64,000 nt of DNA from Actinomycetota bacterium. GTDB lineage: Bacteria > Actinomycetota > Actinomycetes > Streptosporangiales > Streptosporangiaceae. Under the pieces are notes generated by a model that made no database searches, was not told the DNA's origin, and saw nothing but the letters and a program-made list of their open reading frames with translations. Location: NCBI GenBank assembly GCA_019240215.1, contig JAFAYQ010000017.1:1-64000 (forward strand), given 5' to 3'. A program made the translations under genes and the position numbers. Shown piece after piece: positions 20,730 through 28,659 of this stretch (positions are counted from its first letter, which is position 1; every line of letters begins with the position of its first letter).

Positions 20730-21656
20730 ATGCGAATCTTTGTCACCGGTGCGTCCGGCTGGATCGGGTCGGCCGTCGTTCCGGAACTGCTGCAGGCCGG
20801 CCATCAGGTGACCGGGCTGGCCCGGTCCGACGCTTCGGCCGAGGCGCTGGCCGAGGCGGGGGCCGACGTCGAGCGGGGCACCATCGACGATCTTGATCTG
20901 CTGGGGAAGGCGGCGGCCGCGGCGGACGGCGTCATCCACCTGGCGTTCAAGCATGACATCGCGTTCACCGGCGATTTCGAGGGGGCGGCGACGGCCGACC
21001 GCACCGCGATCGACACGTTCGGGGACGCGCTGGCCGGCTCGGGCAAGCCGTTCACGATCGCGTCGGGCACGCTGATGGTGGCGCTGCCCGGCCAGGTCGC
21101 GACCGAGCGGGACGGCCTGCAGTCGGGCGCGGCCGCCGGGCACGGGGCCGGGCCGTCCATGCGGGCCGAGAACGCGCTGGCCACGCTGGCGCTGGCCGAC
21201 CGCGGGGTGCGCTCGTCGGTGCTGCGGCTGCCGCCGACCGTGCACGGCGACGGCGACAACGGGTTCATGGCCGCGCTGGTCGGGATGGCCCGCGCGGCCG
21301 GCAACGCCGCCTACGTGGGCGACGGCGCCAACCGCTGGCCGGCCGTGCACCGGCTGGACGCCGCCAGCTTGTTCCGGCTGGCGGTCGAGCAGGCCCCGGC
21401 CCGTTCGGTGCTGCACGCGGTGGCCGACGAAGGGGTGGCGCTGCGCGACATCGCCGAGGTGTTCAGCCGCCACCTGAACGTGCCGCTGGTGTCGGTCACG
21501 CCCGAGCAGGCACCCGAGCGGTTCGGCTTCCTGGCCGGGTTCATCGGGCTCGACAGCCCGGCCTCGAGCACGATCACCCGCGAGCTGGTGGGCTGGCAGC
21601 CCACCCACCCGGGGCTGCTCGAGGACCTGGACCAGGGTCACTACTTCCGCTCCTGA
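20730..21656 (+). CDS. NAD-dependent epimerase/dehydratase family protein (extended SDR)
   Basis: 308 residues, one of the few plus-strand genes in this half. An N-terminal Rossmann fold MRIFVTGASGWIGSAVVPELL carries the TGxxGxxG nucleotide motif; GVIHLAFKHDIAF and TIASGTLMV mark the core strands. The classical YxxxK is not obvious (the region reads SMRAENALATLA), as in the atypical SDR a5-like subgroup, so catalysis may differ. GGAGG lies ten bases before ATG. It stands alone between a repeat island and a strong bidirectional terminator. The substrate is unknown; an NAD(P)-dependent oxidoreductase is a safe name. Confidence 0.87.
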   Translation: MRIFVTGASGWIGSAVVPELLQAGHQVTGLARSDASAEALAEAGADVERGTIDDLDLLGKAAAAADGVIHLAFKHDIAFTGDFEGAATADRTAIDTFGDALAGSGKPFTIASGTLMVALPGQVATERDGLQSGAAAGHGAGPSMRAENALATLALADRGVRSSVLRLPPTVHGDGDNGFMAALVGMARAAGNAAYVGDGANRWPAVHRLDAASLFRLAVEQAPARSVLHAVADEGVALRDIAEVFSRHLNVPLVSVTPEQAPERFGFLAGFIGLDSPASSTITRELVGWQPTHPGLLEDLDQGHYFRS

Positions 21657-21661
21657 ACGGC

Positions 21662-21697
21662 CACCGGCCGGGACTTCGCACGAAGTCCCGGCCGGTG
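21662..21697. terminator. Strong bidirectional terminator hairpin
   Basis: Perfect 17-bp arms CACCGGCCGGGACTTCG and its complement flank only CA. It sits between the convergent epimerase (+) and ABC permease (-) stop codons. T-rich sequence follows only weakly (TTCTCGCCCTTTATG on plus), so termination would rely on the very stable stem. Confidence 0.8.
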
Positions 21698-21721
21698 CCG
21701 TTCTCGCCCTTTATGAATAAA

Positions 21722-22660
21722 TCAGTTGAGCACCCGGCGGCGGAACGTGATCGTGCCCAGGTAGCCGATGAGCACCGCCCCGCCGACCAGCACCAGCAGG
21801 ATGGCCCAGGTGGCCAGGTGGCCGATGCCGGGGGTGAGCACCGAGCGCAGGCCTTCGGAGATGTAGATCATCGGGTTGAACAGCACCGCGATCTGCAGCC
21901 AGCGGATGCTGTGCAGGGCCGACCACGGGTAGTAGACGCAGCCGAGCATGGTGGCCGGCAGCAGGATCACCGCGAACAGCATCTGCATCTTGCGCGGGTC
22001 CATCAGCGTGCCGAGCAGCAGCCCCAGCGCCGCCGTCATCATCGAGGCGGCGACCAGGATCAGCGCCAGCAGGAACCAGTTGGTCACGTGCGCGTGCGGG
22101 CTCTGGCCGGAGGCGTGCACGAACAGCACGATCGGGACCACGATCAGCGCGCCGACGAAACCCTGGATCGCGCCGGCCACCATCTTCTCGAACGCGAGCA
22201 CGCCCAGCGGCACCGGCGCCAGCGCCCGGTCCTCGATCGTGCGCTGCCAGGAAAACTCCATCACCAGCGGGAACGTGGTGCCGAGGATGCCCTGCATGAG
22301 CAGCATGGACGCCATCAGGCCGGGCAGCAGGATGGTGGAGAAGGTGGTCCCGTTGCCGCGGGCGGCACCGGCCTCGAACGACCCGGCCGCACCGATCTTG
22401 GGCAGCACGTAGGTGAACACGAACACCCACAGCAGCGGCTGGATCACCGAGCGGATGAACGTGGACGGGGCGTTGCGGCCGAGGACCCGGAACTCACGGG
22501 CCATCATCGCCGCGAACGTCTTCCAGGTGGTGGGGTGCGGCTCGGGGGCGCCGGTGATGACCGCGACCGTGCGGTCCGGTGCGGCCGCGGCCGACGACGA
22601 CGGCGCACCGGGGGCCGGGCTGGGGGCGCCGGGCGGCGGGGTAGGGGTGGTGGTCGTCAT
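21722..22660 (-). CDS. ABC-2 type transporter permease
   Basis: 312 residues with a Pro/Ala/Ser-rich cytoplasmic N-terminus of about 45, then WKTFAAMMAREFRVLGRNAPSTFIRSVIQPLLWVFVF, the typical start of DrrB-like ABC2_membrane permeases, and about six membrane segments (GLLLGTLMDPRKMQMLFAVILLPATMLGCVYYPWSAL is the late conserved helix pair). It pairs with the ATPase gene upstream: its ATG shares one base with the ATPase TAA. Likely exports a drug, lipid or antibiotic-type molecule; the substrate is unknown. Confidence 0.92.
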   Translation of the reverse strand: MTTTTPTPPPGAPSPAPGAPSSSAAAAPDRTVAVITGAPEPHPTTWKTFAAMMAREFRVLGRNAPSTFIRSVIQPLLWVFVFTYVLPKIGAAGSFEAGAARGNGTTFSTILLPGLMASMLLMQGILGTTFPLVMEFSWQRTIEDRALAPVPLGVLAFEKMVAGAIQGFVGALIVVPIVLFVHASGQSPHAHVTNWFLLALILVAASMMTAALGLLLGTLMDPRKMQMLFAVILLPATMLGCVYYPWSALHSIRWLQIAVLFNPMIYISEGLRSVLTPGIGHLATWAILLVLVGGAVLIGYLGTITFRRRVLN

Positions 22661-23697
22661 TATTCGCGGTACTCCCGTCCCGTCAGGGTGAGGAAAACGG
22701 TCTCCAGGCTGGGCTTGAGCTGAGCGGCGTCGCGGACGGTGAGGCCCGCCCGGGCGCCGGCGGTGACCAGCTCACCGAGGATCCCGGCCGGGTCCTTGGT
22801 GAACACCCGGACCTGGTCGCCCTCGGTCTCGACCTTGCCAACCGTTGGCCGGCCGTCCAGCAGGGTGGCCGCGTCCACGGCGGCGGCGTCCCCGTCGTAG
22901 CGGACGGTGATCACGGTGTCGGCGCCCGCACCCTGCTTGAGCTCGTCGATCGTGCCGGCCGCGAGGACCAGGCCGTGGTCGACGACCGCGACCCGGTCGC
23001 AGAGCGCCTCGGCCTCTTCCATGTAGTGGGTGGTGAGCAGGATCGTCTGGCCCTCGTCGTGCAGCGCCCGCAGGGTGTCCCACAGGTTGACCCGGGTCTG
23101 CGGGTCGAGCCCGGCGGTCGGCTCGTCCAGGAACAGCACGTCCGGCCGGTGCACCAGCGCGCGGGCGATCATCAGCCGCCGGGCCTGGCCGCCGGACAGG
23201 TCGGTGGCCATCGCCCGGCGCCGGTCGGTCAGCCCGAAGGCGTTGACCAGCTGGTCGGCCCGGCGCAGCGCGTCACGGCGGCTGAGGCCGAAGAACCGGC
23301 CGCGGAACTCCAGGTTCTCGGTCACGCTGAGCTGCATGTCGAGCGTGTTGTTCTGCGGGACCACGCCGATCGTGCGCTTGACCCCGACCGGGTTGGCGAC
23401 CACGTCGATGCCGGACACCCAGGCCCGGCCGCCGGTCGGCACGATCAGCGTGGTGAGCATGCCGATCGTGGTGGACTTGCCCGCCCCGTTGGGCCCCAGC
23501 AGGCCGAAGAACTCCCCCGGGGCGACGTCCAGGCTGATGCCGCGGACGGCGTCGACGTTGCCGCGGGAGGTGGTGTAGGTCTTGCGCAGGTCGTCGGTGC
23601 GGATCGCGGCGCCGGGCCGCGAATCCGGTCCGGCCGCCGCGGTCTCCTGGGCCGCTTCGGCCTTGGACGGCGGCGCCTGCACGGTTGAATCGGTCAC
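22660..23697 (-). CDS. ABC transporter ATP-binding protein (DrrA/daunorubicin-resistance type)
   Basis: 345 residues. After an Ala-rich N-terminus, LRKTYTTSRGNVDAVRGISLDV leads to Walker A GPNGAGKST, Q-loop VVPQNNTLDMQLSVTENL, signature LSGGQARRLMIARAL, Walker B VLFLDEPTAGLDP and the H-loop LLTTHYMEEAEALCDR. The C-terminal region of about 90 residues (TVITVRYDG ... LKPSLETVFLTLTGREYRE) is the DrrA-type regulatory domain. GTG 23697 overlaps the MarR TGA. With the permease it forms a full exporter, apparently under MarR control. Confidence 0.95.
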   Translation of the reverse strand: MTDSTVQAPPSKAEAAQETAAAGPDSRPGAAIRTDDLRKTYTTSRGNVDAVRGISLDVAPGEFFGLLGPNGAGKSTTIGMLTTLIVPTGGRAWVSGIDVVANPVGVKRTIGVVPQNNTLDMQLSVTENLEFRGRFFGLSRRDALRRADQLVNAFGLTDRRRAMATDLSGGQARRLMIARALVHRPDVLFLDEPTAGLDPQTRVNLWDTLRALHDEGQTILLTTHYMEEAEALCDRVAVVDHGLVLAAGTIDELKQGAGADTVITVRYDGDAAAVDAATLLDGRPTVGKVETEGDQVRVFTKDPAGILGELVTAGARAGLTVRDAAQLKPSLETVFLTLTGREYRE

Positions 23698-24335
23698 GTA
23701 CCGCGCTCCTTCCGGATCAGGGTGCTGAACCGCTCGATGGTGTCGATCAGGAACTTGCGGATCACCGGCTCGTCGGCCGGGTCCACGTAGTCAAAGCATT
23801 CGCGCCAGCGGGGCCCGACCTCGGTCAGCGTCTCGATGAGCTTGTCCATGCCGCGCTCGGTCACGTACAGGCGCACGACCCGGCGGTCCTGGACGTCCCG
23901 TTCACGACGGACCAGGCCGTCCCGGACGAGGGTGTCGACCACGGTGGTGACGGTGCCCGGGGTGGACCAGCCGCGGGCCGCGACCTCGCTCGACTTGAGG
24001 CCGTTGCGGGCGGCCAGGACACGCAGGACGGCCAGGCCGGCGCCGGTAATGCCGGTGCCCTGGACGGTCTGGCCCCAGAACGTGCCCATGGTGCGGGCGG
24101 CCATCGGGAGCAGCTCGGGCAGGGCGGCGTCGTCGGGGATCTTGGCGTCTTCGTCGCCCCAGGCCCAACCGGCTTGTTTGGACCGCTCGACGGCCGATTG
24201 AAGGTCGTCGGGCGAGAACTTCGGGTGAGCCGCCGTTTTCGAGGGTGGCTCGGGGGTGCCTGAGCCGGGGGCGACGGGGCCGGGGCTGACCGGCTCGCCG
24301 GGGGCCGGGGGTGGATAGGCCGGTTGGGATGTCAC
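23694..24335 (-). CDS. MarR-family transcriptional regulator
   Basis: Winged-helix regulator heading the exporter operon. A Pro-rich N-terminus of about 35 residues is unusual for the family. The helix-turn-helix segment reads LAVLRVLAARNGLKSSEVAARGWSTPGTVTTVVDTLVRDGLV and the wing VRRERDVQDRRVVRLYVTERG. GTG 24335 is preferred: -35 TTGACA (24366-24371), 18 bp, CATGCT (24342-24347), then six bases to GTG, which fits a leaderless mRNA. An in-frame TTG at 24371 would fall inside that promoter. Its likely operator overlaps the -35. It probably represses itself and the exporter until a ligand binds. Confidence 0.9.
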   Translation of the reverse strand: MTSQPAYPPPAPGEPVSPGPVAPGSGTPEPPSKTAAHPKFSPDDLQSAVERSKQAGWAWGDEDAKIPDDAALPELLPMAARTMGTFWGQTVQGTGITGAGLAVLRVLAARNGLKSSEVAARGWSTPGTVTTVVDTLVRDGLVRRERDVQDRRVVRLYVTERGMDKLIETLTEVGPRWRECFDYVDPADEPVIRKFLIDTIERFSTLIRKERGT

Positions 24336-24367
24336 GAGACCAGCATGGCGTTCCCGCTGGTTCGGTG

Positions 24368-24397
24368 TCAAATTATTTGAGGACGAACTATTTGAGG
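24368..24397. promoter_or_regulatory. Candidate MarR operator
   Basis: TCAAATTATTTGA (24368-24380) is a 13-bp perfect palindrome covering the -35 of the predicted MarR promoter. TATTTGAGG occurs twice in direct orientation (24375-24383 and 24389-24397). The AT-rich block is conspicuous against its surroundings and lies in the divergent gap between the MarR gene and the small gene at 24483. Confidence 0.6.
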
Positions 24398-24482
24398 CAT
24401 AAATGTCCGGTTCGGTGCGGGAGAGGCCGGTTCACCGATAACTTGATCGCGGCATATGGGGGGCCGACGAAGGAAGACGGCA

Positions 24483-24746
24483 GTGATCGAGATCAGCGTG
24501 CCCACCCAGCAGATCTTGCAGACCATCCGGATCACTCAGGGCCCCGACGAGGCGGTACTCCCGGTAGAGATCACCGGGGCCAGCCTGGACCGCGGCATCG
24601 TGCGCTATCAGGCGTGGATGGACGGGCAGGAGCGAATCCTGGAGGCCAAGGTGGAGGCGGTGCTGTCGTTCCTGAACGTGACGAGCGGACGCATCGTCGA
24701 TGTGTCCTTCGACCCGGCCGGTCTGGTCAGCTTCGCCCTCGCTTAG
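24483..24746 (+). CDS. Small protein of unknown function
   Basis: 87 residues from GTG 24483, chosen because GGAAG lies about eight bases upstream; an ATG at 24456 has no ribosome site. The sequence starts VIEISVPTQQILQTIRITQGPDEAVLPVEIT and has an alternating pattern suggesting beta strands, with one helix (GQERILEAKVEAVLSFLNV). No signal peptide, membrane segment or Cys. I do not recognise a family. It is divergent from the MarR operon and convergent with aroE (12-bp gap). Third-position GC looks coding and the region has no overlapping better frame, so it is likely real. Confidence 0.6.
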   Translation: MIEISVPTQQILQTIRITQGPDEAVLPVEITGASLDRGIVRYQAWMDGQERILEAKVEAVLSFLNVTSGRIVDVSFDPAGLVSFALA

Positions 24747-24758
24747 CGGGACGGCGGC

Positions 24759-25589
24759 TCAGACGGGCGCGGAGCGACGGGCCAGCTCGGCCTGGCCGGC
24801 CGAGCGCATCGCATCCACCGGGGCCGGGCGTACGCCCGTCATCAGCTCGAACTGGCCGGCGGCCTGGTGCAGGAGGAGGTCGAGGCCGCCGACGACGGTG
24901 GCGCCGGACTGCTGGGCGGCTTGGGCCAGGCGGGTGGGCCAGGGGGCGTAGACGACGTCGAAGACGGTGGCGGGGGCGGGGTGGCCGGCGCCCAGTTGGC
25001 CGGCCAGGAAGTCGGCGGCGCCGGCTGGGACGGTGGAGATGAGCAGGTCGGGAGCGGTGTCACCCGCTTCCGTGAGGGTCTGCAGGTCGACCCGGACGTC
25101 CAGGCGGGCCGCGACCGGCAGGAGGCTGGCGGCCCGGGCGGGGTCACGGACGGCGACCGTCACCGTGGATAGGCCGACGGCTCGCAGGGCGGCCAGGGCC
25201 GAGCAGGCGGTGGCGCCGGCGCCGAGGATGATCGCGGACTTCGGGGCGGCCACGCCGGCTTCGGCCAGGGCGGACACCATGCCGGGGACGTCGGTGTTGT
25301 AGCCGCGCCGTTGGCCGTGGTCGAACACCACCGTGTTGACCCCGCCGACGTCGGCCGCCAGCGGCTCGATGGTGTCGAGCAGCGGCAGCACCGCCCGCTT
25401 GAGCGGCATCGTCAGCGACAGGCCGGCCCAGTCATCGTCGCAGGAGGCGAGCAGCGCGGCCAGGCCCGACTCGGCGCATTCAATGGCGGTATAGGTCCAG
25501 TCGGTCAGGCCGAGCGCGGCGTACCCGGCCCGGTGCAGCACCGGGGACAGCGAATGGGCGATCGGCGACCCGAGGACGGCGGCTTTCAC
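24759..25589 (-). CDS. aroE: Shikimate dehydrogenase
   Basis: NADPH-dependent reduction of 3-dehydroshikimate in aromatic amino acid synthesis. 276 residues. The shikimate pocket AHSLSPVLHRAGYAALGL is at 11-28, the catalytic Lys in GLSLTMPLKRAVLP near residue 65, NTVV and the paired Asp in GYNTDVPGM near residue 101, then the nucleotide loop ILGAGATACSALAAL. C-terminal GGLDLLLHQAAGQFELMTG is typical. It lies 19 bp after mltG, as in other actinomycetes, but the aroC-aroK-aroB genes often seen next are missing; the MarR-exporter block occupies that place. Confidence 0.95.
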   Translation of the reverse strand: MKAAVLGSPIAHSLSPVLHRAGYAALGLTDWTYTAIECAESGLAALLASCDDDWAGLSLTMPLKRAVLPLLDTIEPLAADVGGVNTVVFDHGQRRGYNTDVPGMVSALAEAGVAAPKSAIILGAGATACSALAALRAVGLSTVTVAVRDPARAASLLPVAARLDVRVDLQTLTEAGDTAPDLLISTVPAGAADFLAGQLGAGHPAPATVFDVVYAPWPTRLAQAAQQSGATVVGGLDLLLHQAAGQFELMTGVRPAPVDAMRSAGQAELARRSAPV

Positions 25590-25608
25590 CGGGCCGATGC
25601 TATCGGGC

Positions 25609-28092
25609 TCACTTGCCCAGGTTCTGCTCCAGCTCCTGCCGGAACTGCTCGAACTGGGTCTGGCTGGAGGTGAACTTGGTCAGCCCGGTCTTCGGGTTGG
25701 TGGTCACGAAGTACAGGTCGTTGCCGGACGCCGGGTGCAGGGCCGCCTCGATCGCGGCATGGCCGGGGCTGTCGATCGGGCCCGGCGGCAGGCCGGCGAA
25801 CCTGTAGGTGTTGTAGGGCGAGTTGCTCTGCAGCTGCTGGTTGGAGGCGATGATGCCGAACGTGTTCAGCCCGTACATCACCGTGCTGTCCAGCTGGAGC
25901 TTCATGTTCTTGTTGAGCCGGTTGTAGATGACCCGGGAGATCTGCGCGTAGTAGGTGGTGCTGCCGCCCTCGGCCTGGATCAGGCTGGCCACGGTGATGA
26001 TCTGGCCCGGGGTCATGTGCACGGCGGCGGCCGCCGCGCTCAGGTTGTCGCTGTCGGCTTCCTGGTTGAACCGCGCCACCATGCCCTGGAGCACGCTGGC
26101 CGCGGTCTGGTTGGGCTGCACCTCGTAGGTGGCCGGGAACAGGTAACCCTCGGGCTTGCCGTTCGCGTAGGAGGGCAGGCCGAGCGACCCCGGCGACTTG
26201 AGGGCCTGCTGGTAGTCGGTCAGCGGGATGCCGGAGTGGGCCCCGAGCTGGGCCTCGATCTGGGTCAGCCGCAAGCCCTCGGGGATGGTGACCTTGTCCT
26301 GGACGACCGAGGCCGGGTTGACCAGCGCCGCGTAGGCGAGCGTGGCCTTCATGTGCTTCTTCAGCCGGAAGAAGCCCGGCTCGATGGTGCGGGTGCTCTT
26401 GCTGTGCTCGGCGGCCAGCTCGAACGACCGAACGCTGGCGACCACGCCCAGCGTGACCAGGCGCTGGCCGACCTGGGTGGCAGTCTGCCCGTCCTGCACC
26501 TGGGCGATCACCTGGCCGGTGCCGCCGGTGGTGTAGTCGGCCGGGTAATAGCGGCTCTGGACGGCGTTGTAGACGAAGTAGCCGCCGATCCCGACCGGGA
26601 TCAGCAGGACAACGAGGATGACGATGAGCGGGACCAGCCAGCGCCGGCGGCGCTTGCCGGTACCGCCGCTGCCTCTGCCACCGCGGCCGGACCGGCCGCC
26701 CCGGCCGCCCCGACCGCGGCCGCGCCCGGCGTCGCCGTCGTCGTAGTCGTCGTCGCGGGGGCCGCCGAGGCCGGGGACGAAGCGTTCACCGTCTGAGTAG
26801 CCGTCCTCGTCGTCCCAGGCCGGCTCCGATGCCGAGGGGGCCGAGCCGCGCGCGCGGGCCCGCCCGGGGCCGGCCACGTGCTGGGCGTACTCGGCGGGGC
26901 CGGGATCGTCGTAGCCGGCCGGGTCCTGGTACGGGTCGCGGCGGCCGGCGTAGCCGTCGCGGTCGTCGTACGGTTCGGCGTCGTTGGAGTAGCTGTCCGG
27001 TTCGGCGTACCGGTCGGCGCGGTTGGCGTAACCGTCGCGGTCGTCGAACTCGTAGTCCTCGGGCTCGGGCTCGGGGTCACGGCCGCGGCCGCGGCGGGCG
27101 GCCTGGGCGGCGGGCGGGCGGTAGGCGTCGTCGCCGTCGTTGGCGGGCGGGTAGGGCTCATCGTGGGGGACGAAGCCGGGCTGGGTTGCGCGTCCGGGGT
27201 GGGCCTGGGGGGCTCGTGAGGCTGAAGGGGCCGTGGGTGATTGAGGGGCCTGAGGACCTCGTGAGGAGGGTGGGGCCCAGGGGTTGGACTGGGACTGGGT
27301 CTGGGTCTGGGTCTGGGGGGCCAGCGGGTGGGGCCGGGTTTGCGGGGGCTGGGAGGCCGACCGGGACTGAGGGGCCGACGGGGCTGGTACGGCGGGCGAG
27401 TTGGGCCGGAACTGAGGAGCCGCCGGGGCTGGTGAGGCCGATGGGTTTCGCCGGGACTGCGGGGCCGTTGGGTCCTGCGGGCCGCGTGGATTCTGTGGGC
27501 CGCGCGGGTTCTGTGGGCCGCGTGGGTTCTGTGGGCCGCGTGGGTTCTGTGGGGCCGTTTGATTTTGCGGGCCGCGGGGGTCCTGCGTGGTCCGTGGGTC
27601 CTGGGCGTCCCATGAGTCCTGGGAGTCCCGCGGGTCCTGGGGGCCGGGGCGGCGGCGTCGGCCGGGCTGGGGCTGGGCGGAGGGGTCGGCGGGCTGCTCG
27701 GGGCGGCCGCTGCGACGGGTGCCCTGGTAGGGGCGAGCGCCTTCCTGGGACTGGGGAGCGTCCTGTGACTGCTGAGGCTGAGGGCCGGTGGCGCGGGGGT
27801 TGGTGAACCAGCCGCCGGGCGGGGTGTGGCCGGAGTGGCGGCCCCGGGGCCCGGCCGGGGGCTCACCGGCCGGGGCGCCGCCGCCCGCGCCGCTCGAGCC
27901 ACCGCCGCCGCCCGCGCCACCCGGGGCGCCGCCGTTGGCCGCACCGCCGGCGTGGTCCGGGGGCAGGGTGAAGTCGGGGCGGGGGCCGTAGCGTGACGGC
28001 CATCCCTCCGGGGCGTCCGCTTCGGCGGCGGTCGGGCGCGCGTGCCTGCGGCCGCGGCCCGGTTCTCCGCGATCTTCCGGCGGATAGCTCAT
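25609..28092 (-). CDS. mltG: Endolytic murein transglycosylase MltG with a giant low-complexity N-terminus
   Basis: Cleaves nascent glycan strands at the membrane, setting their length. The YceG/MltG domain fills the last 330 residues: a membrane anchor LVPLIVILVVLLIPVGIGGYF at about 485-505, then QTATQVGQRLVTLGVV, VTIPEGLRLTQIE, EGYLFPATYEV, the catalytic Glu in SLIQAEGGST and NSPYNTYRFAGLPPGPI. The first 480 residues are cytoplasmic, rich in Pro, Arg, Gln, Gly and Asp, with PRGPQN hexapeptide repeats. Cytoplasmic tails are common in actinobacterial MltG, but this one is very long (827 residues in total, against about 340 in E. coli). ATG overlaps the ruvX stop. Confidence 0.93.
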   Translation of the reverse strand: MSYPPEDRGEPGRGRRHARPTAAEADAPEGWPSRYGPRPDFTLPPDHAGGAANGGAPGGAGGGGGSSGAGGGAPAGEPPAGPRGRHSGHTPPGGWFTNPRATGPQPQQSQDAPQSQEGARPYQGTRRSGRPEQPADPSAQPQPGRRRRPGPQDPRDSQDSWDAQDPRTTQDPRGPQNQTAPQNPRGPQNPRGPQNPRGPQNPRGPQDPTAPQSRRNPSASPAPAAPQFRPNSPAVPAPSAPQSRSASQPPQTRPHPLAPQTQTQTQSQSNPWAPPSSRGPQAPQSPTAPSASRAPQAHPGRATQPGFVPHDEPYPPANDGDDAYRPPAAQAARRGRGRDPEPEPEDYEFDDRDGYANRADRYAEPDSYSNDAEPYDDRDGYAGRRDPYQDPAGYDDPGPAEYAQHVAGPGRARARGSAPSASEPAWDDEDGYSDGERFVPGLGGPRDDDYDDGDAGRGRGRGGRGGRSGRGGRGSGGTGKRRRRWLVPLIVILVVLLIPVGIGGYFVYNAVQSRYYPADYTTGGTGQVIAQVQDGQTATQVGQRLVTLGVVASVRSFELAAEHSKSTRTIEPGFFRLKKHMKATLAYAALVNPASVVQDKVTIPEGLRLTQIEAQLGAHSGIPLTDYQQALKSPGSLGLPSYANGKPEGYLFPATYEVQPNQTAASVLQGMVARFNQEADSDNLSAAAAAVHMTPGQIITVASLIQAEGGSTTYYAQISRVIYNRLNKNMKLQLDSTVMYGLNTFGIIASNQQLQSNSPYNTYRFAGLPPGPIDSPGHAAIEAALHPASGNDLYFVTTNPKTGLTKFTSSQTQFEQFRQELEQNLGK
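27479..27550. repeat. Four 18-bp tandem repeats in mltG
   Basis: The unit GGGCCGCGTGGGTTCTGT occurs at 27479, 27497, 27515 and 27533 with one substitution each in the first two. It encodes the PRGPQN hexapeptide in the disordered MltG N-terminus. The same 18-bp period occurs in argF with an unrelated unit. Confidence 0.88.
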
Positions 28093-28637
28093 GTGGTCTT
28101 CCTGCCCCCGCTGGGCACGAGTTCACCTGGTGGGTTTCCGGTCGCGCGTTCGCTGTCGAGGGCGGCCTGCAGCAACACGGCGGCCGCGGCCGCGTCGACG
28201 CTCTGGCGGCGGGCCTTGGAATTCTTGCCGCCCTGGCGGAGCACGGCGTGAGCCGTCGTGGTGGTGAAGCGCTCGTCGAACAGGCGGACCGGGACCGGAG
28301 CGATCCGTTCCGCGAGGCTGGTGGCGACCGCGCGGGCGGTCACCGCGGCCTGCCCCTGGCGGCCGGCCAGCGTGGTCGGCAGGCCGACGATGACCTCCAG
28401 CGCCTCGTGCCCGCTGGTCAGCTCGGCCAGCCGGTCCAGGTCAGCGCGGCCGTGCCGGATCACCTCGAGCGGGCTGGCCAGCACCCCGTCGGGGTCGCTG
28501 CGGGCCACCCCGACGCGGACCGAGCCCACGTCGACCGCCAGCCGCACGCCGCGCCTCACCGCGCCCGGCCCGGGCTGAGGCGCGGGCGCGAAACCCGGCG
28601 AGCAGGCCGAAGGCGCGGCAGACACGCAGGCAAGCAT
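28089..28637 (-). CDS. ruvX: Putative pre-16S rRNA nuclease / Holliday junction resolvase-like protein
   Basis: YqgF-family RNase H-fold nuclease, implicated in 16S 5'-end maturation. The core starts VRLAVDVGSVRVGVARSD (first catalytic Asp), then VGLPTTLAGRQGQAA, FDERFTTTTAHAVLRQGGK and the terminal Asp in RQSVDAAAAAVLLQAALDS. About 26 residues precede the core if ATG 28637 is used (182 residues); GTG 28559 would start right at the domain. Neither has a strong ribosome site. It sits between alaS and mltG, the usual actinobacterial order, and overlaps mltG by four bases. Confidence 0.92.
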   Translation of the reverse strand: MLACVSAAPSACSPGFAPAPQPGPGAVRRGVRLAVDVGSVRVGVARSDPDGVLASPLEVIRHGRADLDRLAELTSGHEALEVIVGLPTTLAGRQGQAAVTARAVATSLAERIAPVPVRLFDERFTTTTAHAVLRQGGKNSKARRQSVDAAAAAVLLQAALDSERATGNPPGELVPSGGRKTT

Positions 28638-28659
28638 GGCATCACGTTAACCTGCCGGC

